A DNA stretch of 64,000 bases from NCBI RefSeq assembly GCF_051201035.1, contig NZ_JBPODR010000005.1, positions 1 to 64,000 on the forward strand, read 5' to 3'. This document shows, piece after piece, positions 42,949-49,724 of the stretch (position 1 is its first letter; each line of letters starts with the position of its first letter). A model generated the notes under the pieces. That model searched no databases, was not told the origin of the DNA, and worked only from the letters and a program-made list of their open reading frames with translations. Source of the DNA: Thermoanaerobacterium thermosulfurigenes (GTDB lineage: Bacteria; Bacillota; Thermoanaerobacteria; Thermoanaerobacterales; Thermoanaerobacteraceae). Both the position numbers and the translations under genes were made by a program.

Positions 42949-43545
42949 TTATTCACCCTCTGAAGCAGCTTCAGTAGACTCCTCTGCTACATCAGCATCC
43001 TTTGGAGCTACTACTGTCAATATAACCTCGTCAGAATCATCTACCTTCTCAACATTTTCAGGAACAACTACATCTTTTACAAGTATCGTATCTCCTATAT
43101 CTAAATTAGATACATCTACTACAATCTCTTCTGGTATGTCTGTAGGCAGAGCCTCAACATTAAGCTCCCACTTCTGATGCTGTACTAAAAGACCTTTGCT
43201 TTCAATAACGCCTACACCTTCAAATTTAAGCGGTACTGCTGCTTCAACTTTCTCATTCATAGACACTCGCTGAAAATCTATATGTATCAGCTTTCCAGTC
43301 AATTCATCCTTTTGTTCATCTTTCAGTATTGCTTGATGCGTAGCACCGTTAACTATCAAATTGAGGAGGACATTCCTGCCGTGTTTTTGTACTATTGTGC
43401 GAAGCTTACCGGTTTCGACAGCTAGCGGAATGCTCTCCATGCCTTTTCCGTACAGTATGGCAGGAATGTAGCCTTTTTCCTTCAGCTTGCGGGCCGCATT
43501 CTTACCCGGTGTTCTCAATACAGCTTCAAGTTCGACATTTTGCAT
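42949..43545 (-). CDS. rplY: Ribosomal protein bL25 (general stress protein Ctc type)
   Basis: A 198-residue bL25/TL5/Ctc protein that binds 5S rRNA in the large subunit. The N-terminal L25 domain (LEAVLRTPGKNAARKLKEKGYIP, LYGKGMESIPLAV) is followed by the beta-rich TL5 C-terminal domain. An acidic tail ends the protein (EESTEAASEGE). The two-domain form is usual in Firmicutes and thermophiles and is often stress-induced. The ATG follows GGAGGAGAGAC. It is monocistronic, ending at a bidirectional terminator. Confidence 0.95.
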   Translation of the reverse strand: MQNVELEAVLRTPGKNAARKLKEKGYIPAILYGKGMESIPLAVETGKLRTIVQKHGRNVLLNLIVNGATHQAILKDEQKDELTGKLIHIDFQRVSMNEKVEAAVPLKFEGVGVIESKGLLVQHQKWELNVEALPTDIPEEIVVDVSNLDIGDTILVKDVVVPENVEKVDDSDEVILTVVAPKDADVAEESTEAASEGE

Positions 43546-43636
43546 TGTCTCTCCTCCTTCGTAATTATTTTGTTCAATTTTTAATTAATTATAGCACTAC
43601 ATAACAAAAATATCAAATTTCTGTCAGCAAATACGG

Positions 43637-43666
43637 TTGACTTATGTCTTTTAAAAAGGATATAAT
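43637..43666 (+). promoter_or_regulatory. Promoter of tRNA-Arg
   Basis: TTGACT (43637-43642), 18-base spacer, TATAAT (43661-43666), 17 bases before the tRNA 5' end. Confidence 0.7.
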
Positions 43667-43683
43667 GTAGTATGAAGTTTCGT

Positions 43684-43759
43684 GCGCCTGTAGCTCAGTG
43701 GATAGAGCGTTCGGCTCCGAACCGGGAGGTCGCAGGTTCGATTCCTGTCAGGCGCACCA
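43684..43759 (+). tRNA. tRNA-Arg (anticodon CCG)
   Basis: A complete 76-base cloverleaf with encoded CCA. The acceptor stem is GCGCCTG/CAGGCGC with discriminator A. The D arm is GCTCAGTGGATAGAGC. The anticodon arm TTCGG-CTCCGAA-CCGGG gives anticodon CCG (reads CGG). The T arm is GCAGG-TTCGATT-CCTGT. CGG is a rare codon in this AT-rich genome. Confidence 0.96.
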
Positions 43760-43772
43760 GAACGCACCCCTC

Positions 43773-44189
43773 TTAGAGTGCTTTATATCTATCTGTTATT
43801 TTTAATTGTTCTTTTAGTGCATATTGAAGTACTTGTGAAAAGTTTATGTTTGCATTTTCTGCTGCCTCATTTAACCATCGTGGTATTGTTACTGTTTTAT
43901 TTACACTTTTATTGGCCATTTCATCACGAACAGGAGGCATGTAAACCTCGATAAGATTTACAAAAGCACCTTCAGGAACTTTTATCTTTTCTGGAGCTGT
44001 TGGTATTGGAATTGTTTCGTTATCCTCTTCCAAATTGTATATATAAAGCTCTAAAGCATCCTTAGCCATGTATAATGCTTCATCAAGTGTATCACCTTCA
44101 GTTATGCATCCAGGAAAATCTGGAAAAGTTACAGTATAACCGCCGTTTCCATCAGACTCAAATACAGCTGGGAAAATATATCTATCCAT
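43773..44189 (-). CDS. hicB: HicB-family antitoxin with C-terminal DNA-binding domain
   Basis: A 138-residue type II antitoxin. The N-terminal partially degraded RNase H-like domain is classical (GGYTVTFPDFPGCITEGDTLDEAL). The C-terminal ribbon-helix-helix-like segment (KTVTIPRWLNEAAENANINFSQVLQYALK) would bind the operator and repress the locus. The ATG has AGGAGG. The partner toxin gene, 55 bases upstream, is interrupted by a stop codon, so this antitoxin is probably an intact survivor of an inactivated pair. It lies just 3' of tRNA-Arg on the opposite strand. Confidence 0.9.
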   Translation of the reverse strand: MDRYIFPAVFESDGNGGYTVTFPDFPGCITEGDTLDEALYMAKDALELYIYNLEEDNETIPIPTAPEKIKVPEGAFVNLIEVYMPPVRDEMANKSVNKTVTIPRWLNEAAENANINFSQVLQYALKEQLKITDRYKAL

Positions 44190-44244
44190 AACAAAACCTC
44201 CTTTTATATTTTTTTATGTTATCCTTTTATGCAAACAGAATTTT

Positions 44245-44427
44245 TTATTTTAACCCTGCTTGCTTTAGGATTGAATTCAATGTTTTAGGCTTTAAGTCTT
44301 TGTTGTGATATGGAATTTGAATTTTGCCTGGTTTTGAAGAATGTATCATATGTACATGAGAGCCCCTCTGATTTTTTATTATTCATCCTTCTTTCTGAAG
44401 CATTTTTATTAATTCCTTGGGTTTCAT
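44245..44427 (-). pseudogene. hicA: hicA mRNA-interferase toxin gene with one in-frame TGA
   Basis: Sixty codons encode an otherwise complete HicA: MKPKELIKMLQKEG, then TGA at 44383-44385, then IIKNQRGSHVHMIHSSKPG and IPYHNKDLKPKTLNSILKQ. The TGA stands where HicA proteins usually have Trp or Phe (G-W), so a single TGG-to-TGA change explains it. The catalytic GSH histidine and the rest of the dsRBD-like fold are intact and in frame. The ATG follows GTGAGGGA. Read literally, only a 14-residue peptide is made. A sequencing error or TGA readthrough is the alternative. Confidence 0.85.
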
Positions 44428-44449
44428 TTCCCTCACTCCTGACAATTAT

Positions 44450-44479
44450 ATCATAACACGTGTATATTACACGTATCAA
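44450..44479 (-). promoter_or_regulatory. hicAB promoter with perfect palindromic operator
   Basis: Leftward -35 TTGATA (44474-44479) and -10 TATGAT (44450-44455) are separated by 18 bases. Between them lies ACGTGTA-TAT-TACACGT (44458-44474), a 7-base perfect inverted repeat. It is the likely HicB autoregulatory operator. Confidence 0.65.
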
Positions 44480-44626
44480 TAGATTTTATAAAAATTGTAA
44501 AAATCTTAACATAATATATTTTTTATAAATATTAAACCTTCTAAAATGATTTTTTAAGCACATATTATATTACATTTGCATATTATATCATTGTCATTAC
44601 TCAATAATTTATTGGAGGTTGAATTT

Positions 44627-45016
44627 ATGGAATTATCAATTGAAGAAATTAAAAACTATTTTGATCTTTATAACAATAAAAAAGATGAAGGTCAAACTCA
44701 TAACCACGAATTTTTAGGAAGTACCATGTTAGCAGGTGAACACGAAGAAGAAGATCACAACCACAGATTTGCTGGTGTCACAAGCCAAGTAATAAAAGAT
44801 GGTGATAGCCATGTCCATGCAATCTTAGTAAGCACAGATTTTTATGAAGATCATCATCACGAAATTGGTGTAATAACAGGGCCAGCTATTGAAGTCGGTT
44901 ACGGTAAGCATGTTCATTTTGTAGAAGGCAAGACTACTGTTGACGATGACCACTATCATAAATTCGTCTTTGCAACTTTGATAGAAGATCCGATTTCAAA
45001 GCATAAACATTGTTAA
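44627..45016 (+). CDS. YmaF-family histidine-rich protein
   Basis: A 129-residue soluble protein with five or six repeats of the type THNHEF, DHNHRFAGVT, SHVHAI, DHHHEI, KHVHFVEGKT and HYHKFV, ending KHKHC. This is the YmaF family of Firmicutes, function unknown. The regular H-x-H spacing in alternating beta strands suggests a metal-binding beta-sandwich or beta-helix. The ATG with GGAGG at 44627 is chosen; an upstream in-frame ATG adds 17 hydrophobic residues without a ribosome site. It is monocistronic with a strong terminator. Confidence 0.82.
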   Translation: MELSIEEIKNYFDLYNNKKDEGQTHNHEFLGSTMLAGEHEEEDHNHRFAGVTSQVIKDGDSHVHAILVSTDFYEDHHHEIGVITGPAIEVGYGKHVHFVEGKTTVDDDHYHKFVFATLIEDPISKHKHC

Positions 45017-45034
45017 GTTTTTAATCGACATTTT

Positions 45035-45064
45035 AAAATACCCGGTAAAACCGGGTATTTTTTC
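45035..45064 (+). terminator. Intrinsic terminator after the YmaF gene
   Basis: AAAATACCCGGT / ACCGGGTATTTT stem, loop AAA, then TT. Confidence 0.9.
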
Positions 45065-45113
45065 ATAATACATATTTATCTTAATTAAGCCCAAAATATA
45101 TTTGGGTGATTTT

Positions 45114-45470
45114 ATGAAAATAAATGGATATTTTTACAGTTTAGAAAGCGCCAATAAAGCTTCTGCGTATTTAAAAAGCATGGGATATAAAGCGTACATC
45201 GACATTATTGATAAATATGCAGATACTTATAATGACAAACAAAACATAGCTGGCACAGAAACAGGACCTACACTGGCATCACTTGTCTTAAAATCTGGAT
45301 ACACTTTTGACATAAGAAAAAGTCCTCTGTTGATGTCAGATCCCACGATAAGTGGAATGGGTTATTACGATGAAACTGCCGATGCTAATATACAGCTTAA
45401 TGTAGAAGTCAGTGATGATAAGATAAACGATGTAGTAAAAGTTATCAGTTCTTTTGGCGGCTTAACATAG
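45114..45470 (+). CDS. Conserved-looking small protein of unknown function
   Basis: A 118-residue soluble protein I do not recognise as a named family. It begins MKINGYFYSLESANKASAYL and has two betaalphabeta-like halves: the first pairs a strand with an amphipathic helix as in ACT/SPOR-like folds, and the second ends VEVSDDKINDVVKVISSFGG. The pattern suggests a ferredoxin-like fold used for intramolecular control (similar in outline to general-stress 17M-like proteins), which is speculative. The ATG with GGGTGAT is chosen. It has its own terminator and no co-transcribed neighbour. Confidence 0.65.
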   Translation: MKINGYFYSLESANKASAYLKSMGYKAYIDIIDKYADTYNDKQNIAGTETGPTLASLVLKSGYTFDIRKSPLLMSDPTISGMGYYDETADANIQLNVEVSDDKINDVVKVISSFGGLT

Positions 45471-45497
45471 GGCTTTTTAAAGCTCTATGCTTTTTTT
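45466..45497 (+). terminator. Intrinsic terminator
   Basis: CATAGGGCTTT / AAAGCTCTATG (one G-U pair), followed by seven T residues after C45490. Confidence 0.85.
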
Positions 45498-45516
45498 ATT
45501 TTAAAATTCTCTTACA

Positions 45517-45553
45517 TTTTATTAACAATTTGTTAATAAAAGTTGGTTATAAT
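45517..45553 (+). promoter_or_regulatory. Promoter region of the Gld-type ABC operon with a 25-base palindrome
   Basis: TTTTATTAACA-ATT-TGTTAATAAAA (45517-45541) is a perfect inverted repeat with 11-base arms. A TATAAT lies at 45548-45553. The best -35 (TTAACA, 20 bases away) is inside the palindrome, so a bound protein would block or replace RNA polymerase contact. Confidence 0.5.
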
Positions 45554-45588
45554 TAAGTAGTATATACAAAAAGGAGGTTTAGCCGCGT

Positions 45589-46572
45589 ATGATGATTGAA
45601 GTAAACAACGTTACCAAAGTTTACGGAAACCGCAAAGCTGTTGACAACATAAGCTTTTCTGTTGACAGCGGAGAAATAGTAGGATTTTTAGGCCCCAATG
45701 GAGCTGGAAAAAGCTCAACGATGAAAATGATAACTGGTTTTATGCCACCAACATCAGGCACAATAAAAATCGCTGGATATGATATTATAGAAGATTCTAT
45801 AAAGGCCAAAAAACATATTGGCTATCTTCCAGAAGTTCCACCATTGTATTTAGATATGACTGTAGAAGCGTATCTGGCTTTTGTCTGCGAATTAAAAGAA
45901 GTCCCAAATAACAAGAAAAAAGCCACAGTAGATAAAGTCATAGGTGAAGTTGGTTTAGCAGACGTAAGAAAAAGGATCATTAAAAACCTTTCAAAAGGTT
46001 ATAAACAGAGAGTAGGTCTTGCACAAGCAATAGTAGGAGATCCAGATGTATTGGTGCTGGATGAGCCGACGGTAGGTTTAGATCCAAAACAAATCAAAGA
46101 AATAAGAGATATAATAAAGGAATTAGGAAAAAAACATACAATAATTCTAAGTACGCATATTTTGCCAGAAGTAAGCATGATATGCGATAGAGTTATAATC
46201 ATAAACAAAGGTAAGATTGTGGCGGTAGATTCAACTGAAAATTTGACAGACACCATAGGAAAATCAAAACGATATTTCCTAAAAGTAATAGGTTCTGTAG
46301 AAAAGATATCTACTACTTTAAAAGGAATAAATGGAATTAAAAGCTTTAAATCAAAAGCAGATTCAAAAGAAAATTGCATCGATGTAGATGTTGAAACAGA
46401 TGTAGACCATGACCTAAGAAAAGAGATTTTCTTTTCCTTTGCAAATCAAAGTTTGCCTATCATTGAATTTAGGCCTGTAAACTACAGCTTAGAAGAAGTC
46501 TTCCTACAGCTTACAACAGATGAGGAGGTAAATGATAATGAAAATGCTGACAATATACAAAAGGGAGCTTAA
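45589..46572 (+). CDS. ABC exporter ATP-binding protein (GldA-like)
   Basis: A 327-residue ATPase of the CcmA/NatA/GldA group. Motifs are Walker A GPNGAGKSSTMKMITGF, signature LSKGYKQRVGLAQAI, Walker B VLVLDEPTVGLDP and H-loop LSTHILPE. A C-terminal extension of about 100 residues ends in an acidic, Asn-rich tail (TDEEVNDNENADN). AAAGGAGGT precedes two consecutive ATGs; either may be used. With the permease, the GldG-like protein and the DUF4340 protein it forms a four-gene exporter cassette found in many phyla; the cargo is unknown outside gliding bacteria. Confidence 0.9.
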   Translation: MMIEVNNVTKVYGNRKAVDNISFSVDSGEIVGFLGPNGAGKSSTMKMITGFMPPTSGTIKIAGYDIIEDSIKAKKHIGYLPEVPPLYLDMTVEAYLAFVCELKEVPNNKKKATVDKVIGEVGLADVRKRIIKNLSKGYKQRVGLAQAIVGDPDVLVLDEPTVGLDPKQIKEIRDIIKELGKKHTIILSTHILPEVSMICDRVIIINKGKIVAVDSTENLTDTIGKSKRYFLKVIGSVEKISTTLKGINGIKSFKSKADSKENCIDVDVETDVDHDLRKEIFFSFANQSLPIIEFRPVNYSLEEVFLQLTTDEEVNDNENADNIQKGA

Positions 46573-47245
46573 GTCCTACTTTCTTTCGCCTCTTGCGTAT
46601 GTACTTGTGGGCTTTTTGCTGCTTATATCTGGATATTTCTTTGCGACATTTGTCCTTTCAACGCAGTACGCATTGATGTCACCAGTTTTCGGGAACATGG
46701 TGTTTGTATTCATGTTTGTAAGCCCTATTTTGACTATGAGATTAATATCAGAAGAAATGAAAAATGGCACAGACCAACTGCTTATGACATCACCTCTTAG
46801 GATAACCGACATGGTTTTAGGAAAATACTTTGCTGCATTGACTGTCTATACATTATCTTTGGTGGTTTCTTTAATATATCCTTTGTACCTTAAAATATAC
46901 AGCACACCTGACTTTGGGCCAATTTTGACAGGATACATTGGGACATTTTTGATGGGTGCAGCGTTTATCGCAATAGGCATTTTTGCTTCATCTTTAACTG
47001 AAAACCAGCTAATTGCAGGCGTTATAGGTTTTTCAATATTGCTGCTTTTTTGGATAGTTAGCTGGCTGGGAGATGTTTTCCAAGGAACGGCAAAAAACAT
47101 TGTAGACAACATTTCGCTTTTACAAAGGTTCACTAACTTTCAAAACGGTGTTTTAAGCTTAAATGACGTTGTCTTCTACTTGAGTGTGATAATTTTCTTT
47201 GTTTTTGTCACTATAATGGTAGTCGACAAAAGACGCTGGAGTTAG
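46538..47245 (+). CDS. ABC-2 type permease (GldF-like)
   Basis: A 235-residue membrane protein with six transmembrane helices (LAYVLVGFLLLISGYFFATF, later IAGVIGFSILLLFWIVSWL). It carries the ABC-2 family motif MKNGTDQLLMTSPLRITDMVLGKY. The ATG at 46538 has GAGGAGG ten bases upstream. An ATG at 46532 is too close. The gene overlaps the tail of the ATPase gene by 35 bases, indicating coupled translation. Confidence 0.9.
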   Translation: MKMLTIYKRELKSYFLSPLAYVLVGFLLLISGYFFATFVLSTQYALMSPVFGNMVFVFMFVSPILTMRLISEEMKNGTDQLLMTSPLRITDMVLGKYFAALTVYTLSLVVSLIYPLYLKIYSTPDFGPILTGYIGTFLMGAAFIAIGIFASSLTENQLIAGVIGFSILLLFWIVSWLGDVFQGTAKNIVDNISLLQRFTNFQNGVLSLNDVVFYLSVIIFFVFVTIMVVDKRRWS

Positions 47246-47257
47246 GAGGTAATTCTA

Positions 47258-48640
47258 TTGAACAAACTCAGATTAAAATACGGAAGTAACATGGTTTTAT
47301 CAATCGTTATTTTACTTGGCATATTGATCTTTGGTAATCTAGTATTGGCTCAAAAACCTGTAAAATGGGATCTCACTAAATCAAAACAGTATACCCTTTC
47401 TGATAAGACGAAGCAAGTATTGAAAAATCTAAAGACAGATGTGACAGTCTACGCATTTTTCCAAAATGACAGTGCGAAGTCACAAGTCCAAAATCTTTTA
47501 GATGAATACACAGCATTGTCAAAAAGGATAAAAGTCCAATTCATCGATCCTGACAAAAATCCATCCCTCGCACAAAAATACGGAATTACAGATTACGATA
47601 CAACGTTATTTTTAAACAGCAAAGACGACAGCAAGAGACAGATCGTAAATTCATACGACATTTTCACACAATCTCAAGAAACCGGTCAGAATATTTTCAG
47701 CGGTGAGCAACAATTTACTCAAGCAATAATCAATGTCACCGAAGTCAACAAAACAAATGCTTACATCATTCAAGGCCATAATGAGGTAAACAGCACAGAT
47801 TCCCTTACGACCTTTAAGTCAGCATTGCAAGGTGAAGGCTACAGCGTAAATGACCTTAATATTGGTCAAGCTGGTGGTATACCAAAAGATGCCGGGCTTA
47901 TAATCATTGCCAATCCAAAGTCAGATTACACTCAACAAGAAATGAATGCTATAATGGATTATCTGAAAAAAGGCGGAAAGGCCTTCATCATGATGGGAGC
48001 TGAAAATGGCCCTCTTACTGAAAAATCAATCAATGATCTTTTGTCGAATTGGAATGTAAAAATTGACAATGACATAGTTGTGGATCCTTCAAGAAACTAT
48101 TTTATGGACGCTTTATCGCCTGTACCAGAGTATGGATACCATGACATCACTGACAAACTGGAATCAGCTAATTTAGCAACTGTTGCTCCAAGCTCCAGAA
48201 GTATAACTTACAAAGCGTCAAGTAGCAGCAACATCTCGGTTCAATCATTCCTGACCACCAGCGACAAAGCATGGGGAGAAACGAATTTCAACAGCAAGCA
48301 AGCATCTTACGACAAAAACGACATAAAAGGACCTTTGACATTAGGCGTTACCATCTCTGACAGCAAAACAGGCATGAAGATAGTGGTGCTTGGAAACGAC
48401 CTTATGGCTACAGATAGAGTTATAGGTTTAGAGGGCAATAGAGATCTCCTTATGAATAGTGCAAACTGGCTTACAAACAAAACAGTACAGATCTCCATAA
48501 GTCCTAAATCTCTTGACTACGCGACATTATTCATGACAGGAAAACAAGCTGACTACATGTTCATAGTCACAGTTATAGTTATACCTTTAGTTATTTGGAT
48601 CATAGGCGGCTACGTCTTCTTCAGGAGGAGAGCTTTATGA
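47258..48640 (+). CDS. GldG-like ABC-associated auxiliary transport protein
   Basis: A 460-residue protein with an N-terminal transmembrane helix (MVLSIVILLGILIFGNLVL). A large extracytoplasmic domain follows, starting WDLTKSKQYTLSDKTKQVLKN, the hallmark of the GldG/DUF7088-ABC_transp_aux family. A C-terminal transmembrane helix (YMFIVTVIVIPLVIWIIGGYVFF) and a basic tail end it. The outer domain may contact the cell wall or cargo. The start is TTG with AGGAGGT. Confidence 0.88.
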   Translation: MNKLRLKYGSNMVLSIVILLGILIFGNLVLAQKPVKWDLTKSKQYTLSDKTKQVLKNLKTDVTVYAFFQNDSAKSQVQNLLDEYTALSKRIKVQFIDPDKNPSLAQKYGITDYDTTLFLNSKDDSKRQIVNSYDIFTQSQETGQNIFSGEQQFTQAIINVTEVNKTNAYIIQGHNEVNSTDSLTTFKSALQGEGYSVNDLNIGQAGGIPKDAGLIIIANPKSDYTQQEMNAIMDYLKKGGKAFIMMGAENGPLTEKSINDLLSNWNVKIDNDIVVDPSRNYFMDALSPVPEYGYHDITDKLESANLATVAPSSRSITYKASSSSNISVQSFLTTSDKAWGETNFNSKQASYDKNDIKGPLTLGVTISDSKTGMKIVVLGNDLMATDRVIGLEGNRDLLMNSANWLTNKTVQISISPKSLDYATLFMTGKQADYMFIVTVIVIPLVIWIIGGYVFFRRRAL

Positions 48641-49530
48641 AGACTTTTAGAAACACTATAATAATGCTTTTAATTCTCGGCGTACTTGCAGGATACTATT
48701 ATTACGCAAAATCTACAAAAAAGCCTGCGCCGTCTACAAATATAATCAACATAAGCAAAAGCAAAATATCTTCTGTAGACATAAAAGATGCAGGCAATGA
48801 ATTGGCTATTGAAAAGAGTGGCAGCACCTACAATGTAACAAAGCCTGTCAGTTATAAGGCAGATAGCACCAGCACAGATGATCTGTTTAATTCGATTTCA
48901 GGCCTTAAATACAGCAGAAAATTTACAGATACCGATGTAAAAAAATACGGTTTAGATAAATCTGATTTTACAATATCTGTATCATCTAAGGACGGAAAAA
49001 ATGAAGAATTGCTTGTAGGAAATAAATCACCTGTGGGAGATTCATACTACGCAAAGCTTAAAAATTCTAATTATATATACGTTGTAGATGCCAGCTCGAT
49101 AGAAAACTTTCAAATAACCAGTAACGATACCTTGTTTAATTACTTAGACAAAGACGTGTACACAATGTCAAAAGACAAGATTTCAAAGATAACATACACA
49201 GATTCCACTGGAACTTACAATATAGAAAAAAACAAAAGTGGAAAATGGGTATACAATGGCAAAGAAATAAGCAGCGATAATTCGGAAGCTCTCCTTAATG
49301 ACATTGTTTTGTTGAATCCGACAGGCATCGATCCAAACAAAAAAATTGTTGGAAACAATTCAAGTTTTACACTGACAATATCTGACGGAAATAAAAGTGA
49401 AGAAGTTAAATTTTTGACTAATGACAATGCCACATACTATTTGCAAAAGAATGCAACTCAAATTGGATTGTATATATCAAAAGACCAATTAAGCAGTTTA
49501 TTAAGCGATATAAAGAAAGTGATAAAATAA
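48637..49530 (+). CDS. DUF4340-domain protein of the Gld-type ABC operon
   Basis: A 297-residue protein anchored by one N-terminal helix (TIIMLLILGVLAGYYYYA). Its extracytoplasmic part has two DUF4340-like repeats (INISKSKISSVDIKDAGNELAIEKSGSTYNVTKP; DKISKITYTDSTGTYNIEKNKSGKWVYNG). It overlaps the GldG-like gene by four bases (ATGA) with AGGAGGAG upstream. This fourth gene usually accompanies GldFG-type exporters; its role is unknown. A terminator begins at its stop. Confidence 0.88.
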   Translation: MKTFRNTIIMLLILGVLAGYYYYAKSTKKPAPSTNIINISKSKISSVDIKDAGNELAIEKSGSTYNVTKPVSYKADSTSTDDLFNSISGLKYSRKFTDTDVKKYGLDKSDFTISVSSKDGKNEELLVGNKSPVGDSYYAKLKNSNYIYVVDASSIENFQITSNDTLFNYLDKDVYTMSKDKISKITYTDSTGTYNIEKNKSGKWVYNGKEISSDNSEALLNDIVLLNPTGIDPNKKIVGNNSSFTLTISDGNKSEEVKFLTNDNATYYLQKNATQIGLYISKDQLSSLLSDIKKVIK

Positions 49531-49552
49531 GGAGTCGTTGTACTCCTTATTT
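49525..49552 (+). terminator. Intrinsic terminator of the Gld-type ABC operon
   Basis: AAATAAGGAGT / ACTCCTTATTT stem with a six-base loop, then CTTTG. It overlaps the last codon. Confidence 0.8.
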
Positions 49553-49724
49553 CTTTGCCGTTTTAATAACATCTTCTTTAATCATATTCTATTTGTTCCT
49601 CTACAAAAATTACTTTTAAGGTAAATAAAAAAATTGTATAATGTATAATATGAAATAATGCATTTATCTAAAAATTATTTAAAATATATTTTTGTTTTAC
49701 GATATATTTTTCGGGGGAATTTTG

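Noticed and set aside
44285..44479. A 64-codon leftward frame through the hicA region
   Set aside because: It runs in a different frame from the HicA homology, has no ribosome site and spans the promoter.
45517..45541. Rex (NADH-responsive) operator
   Set aside because: Rex sites read TTGTTAA...TTAACAA; here the half-sites are in the opposite order (TTAACA...TGTTAA).
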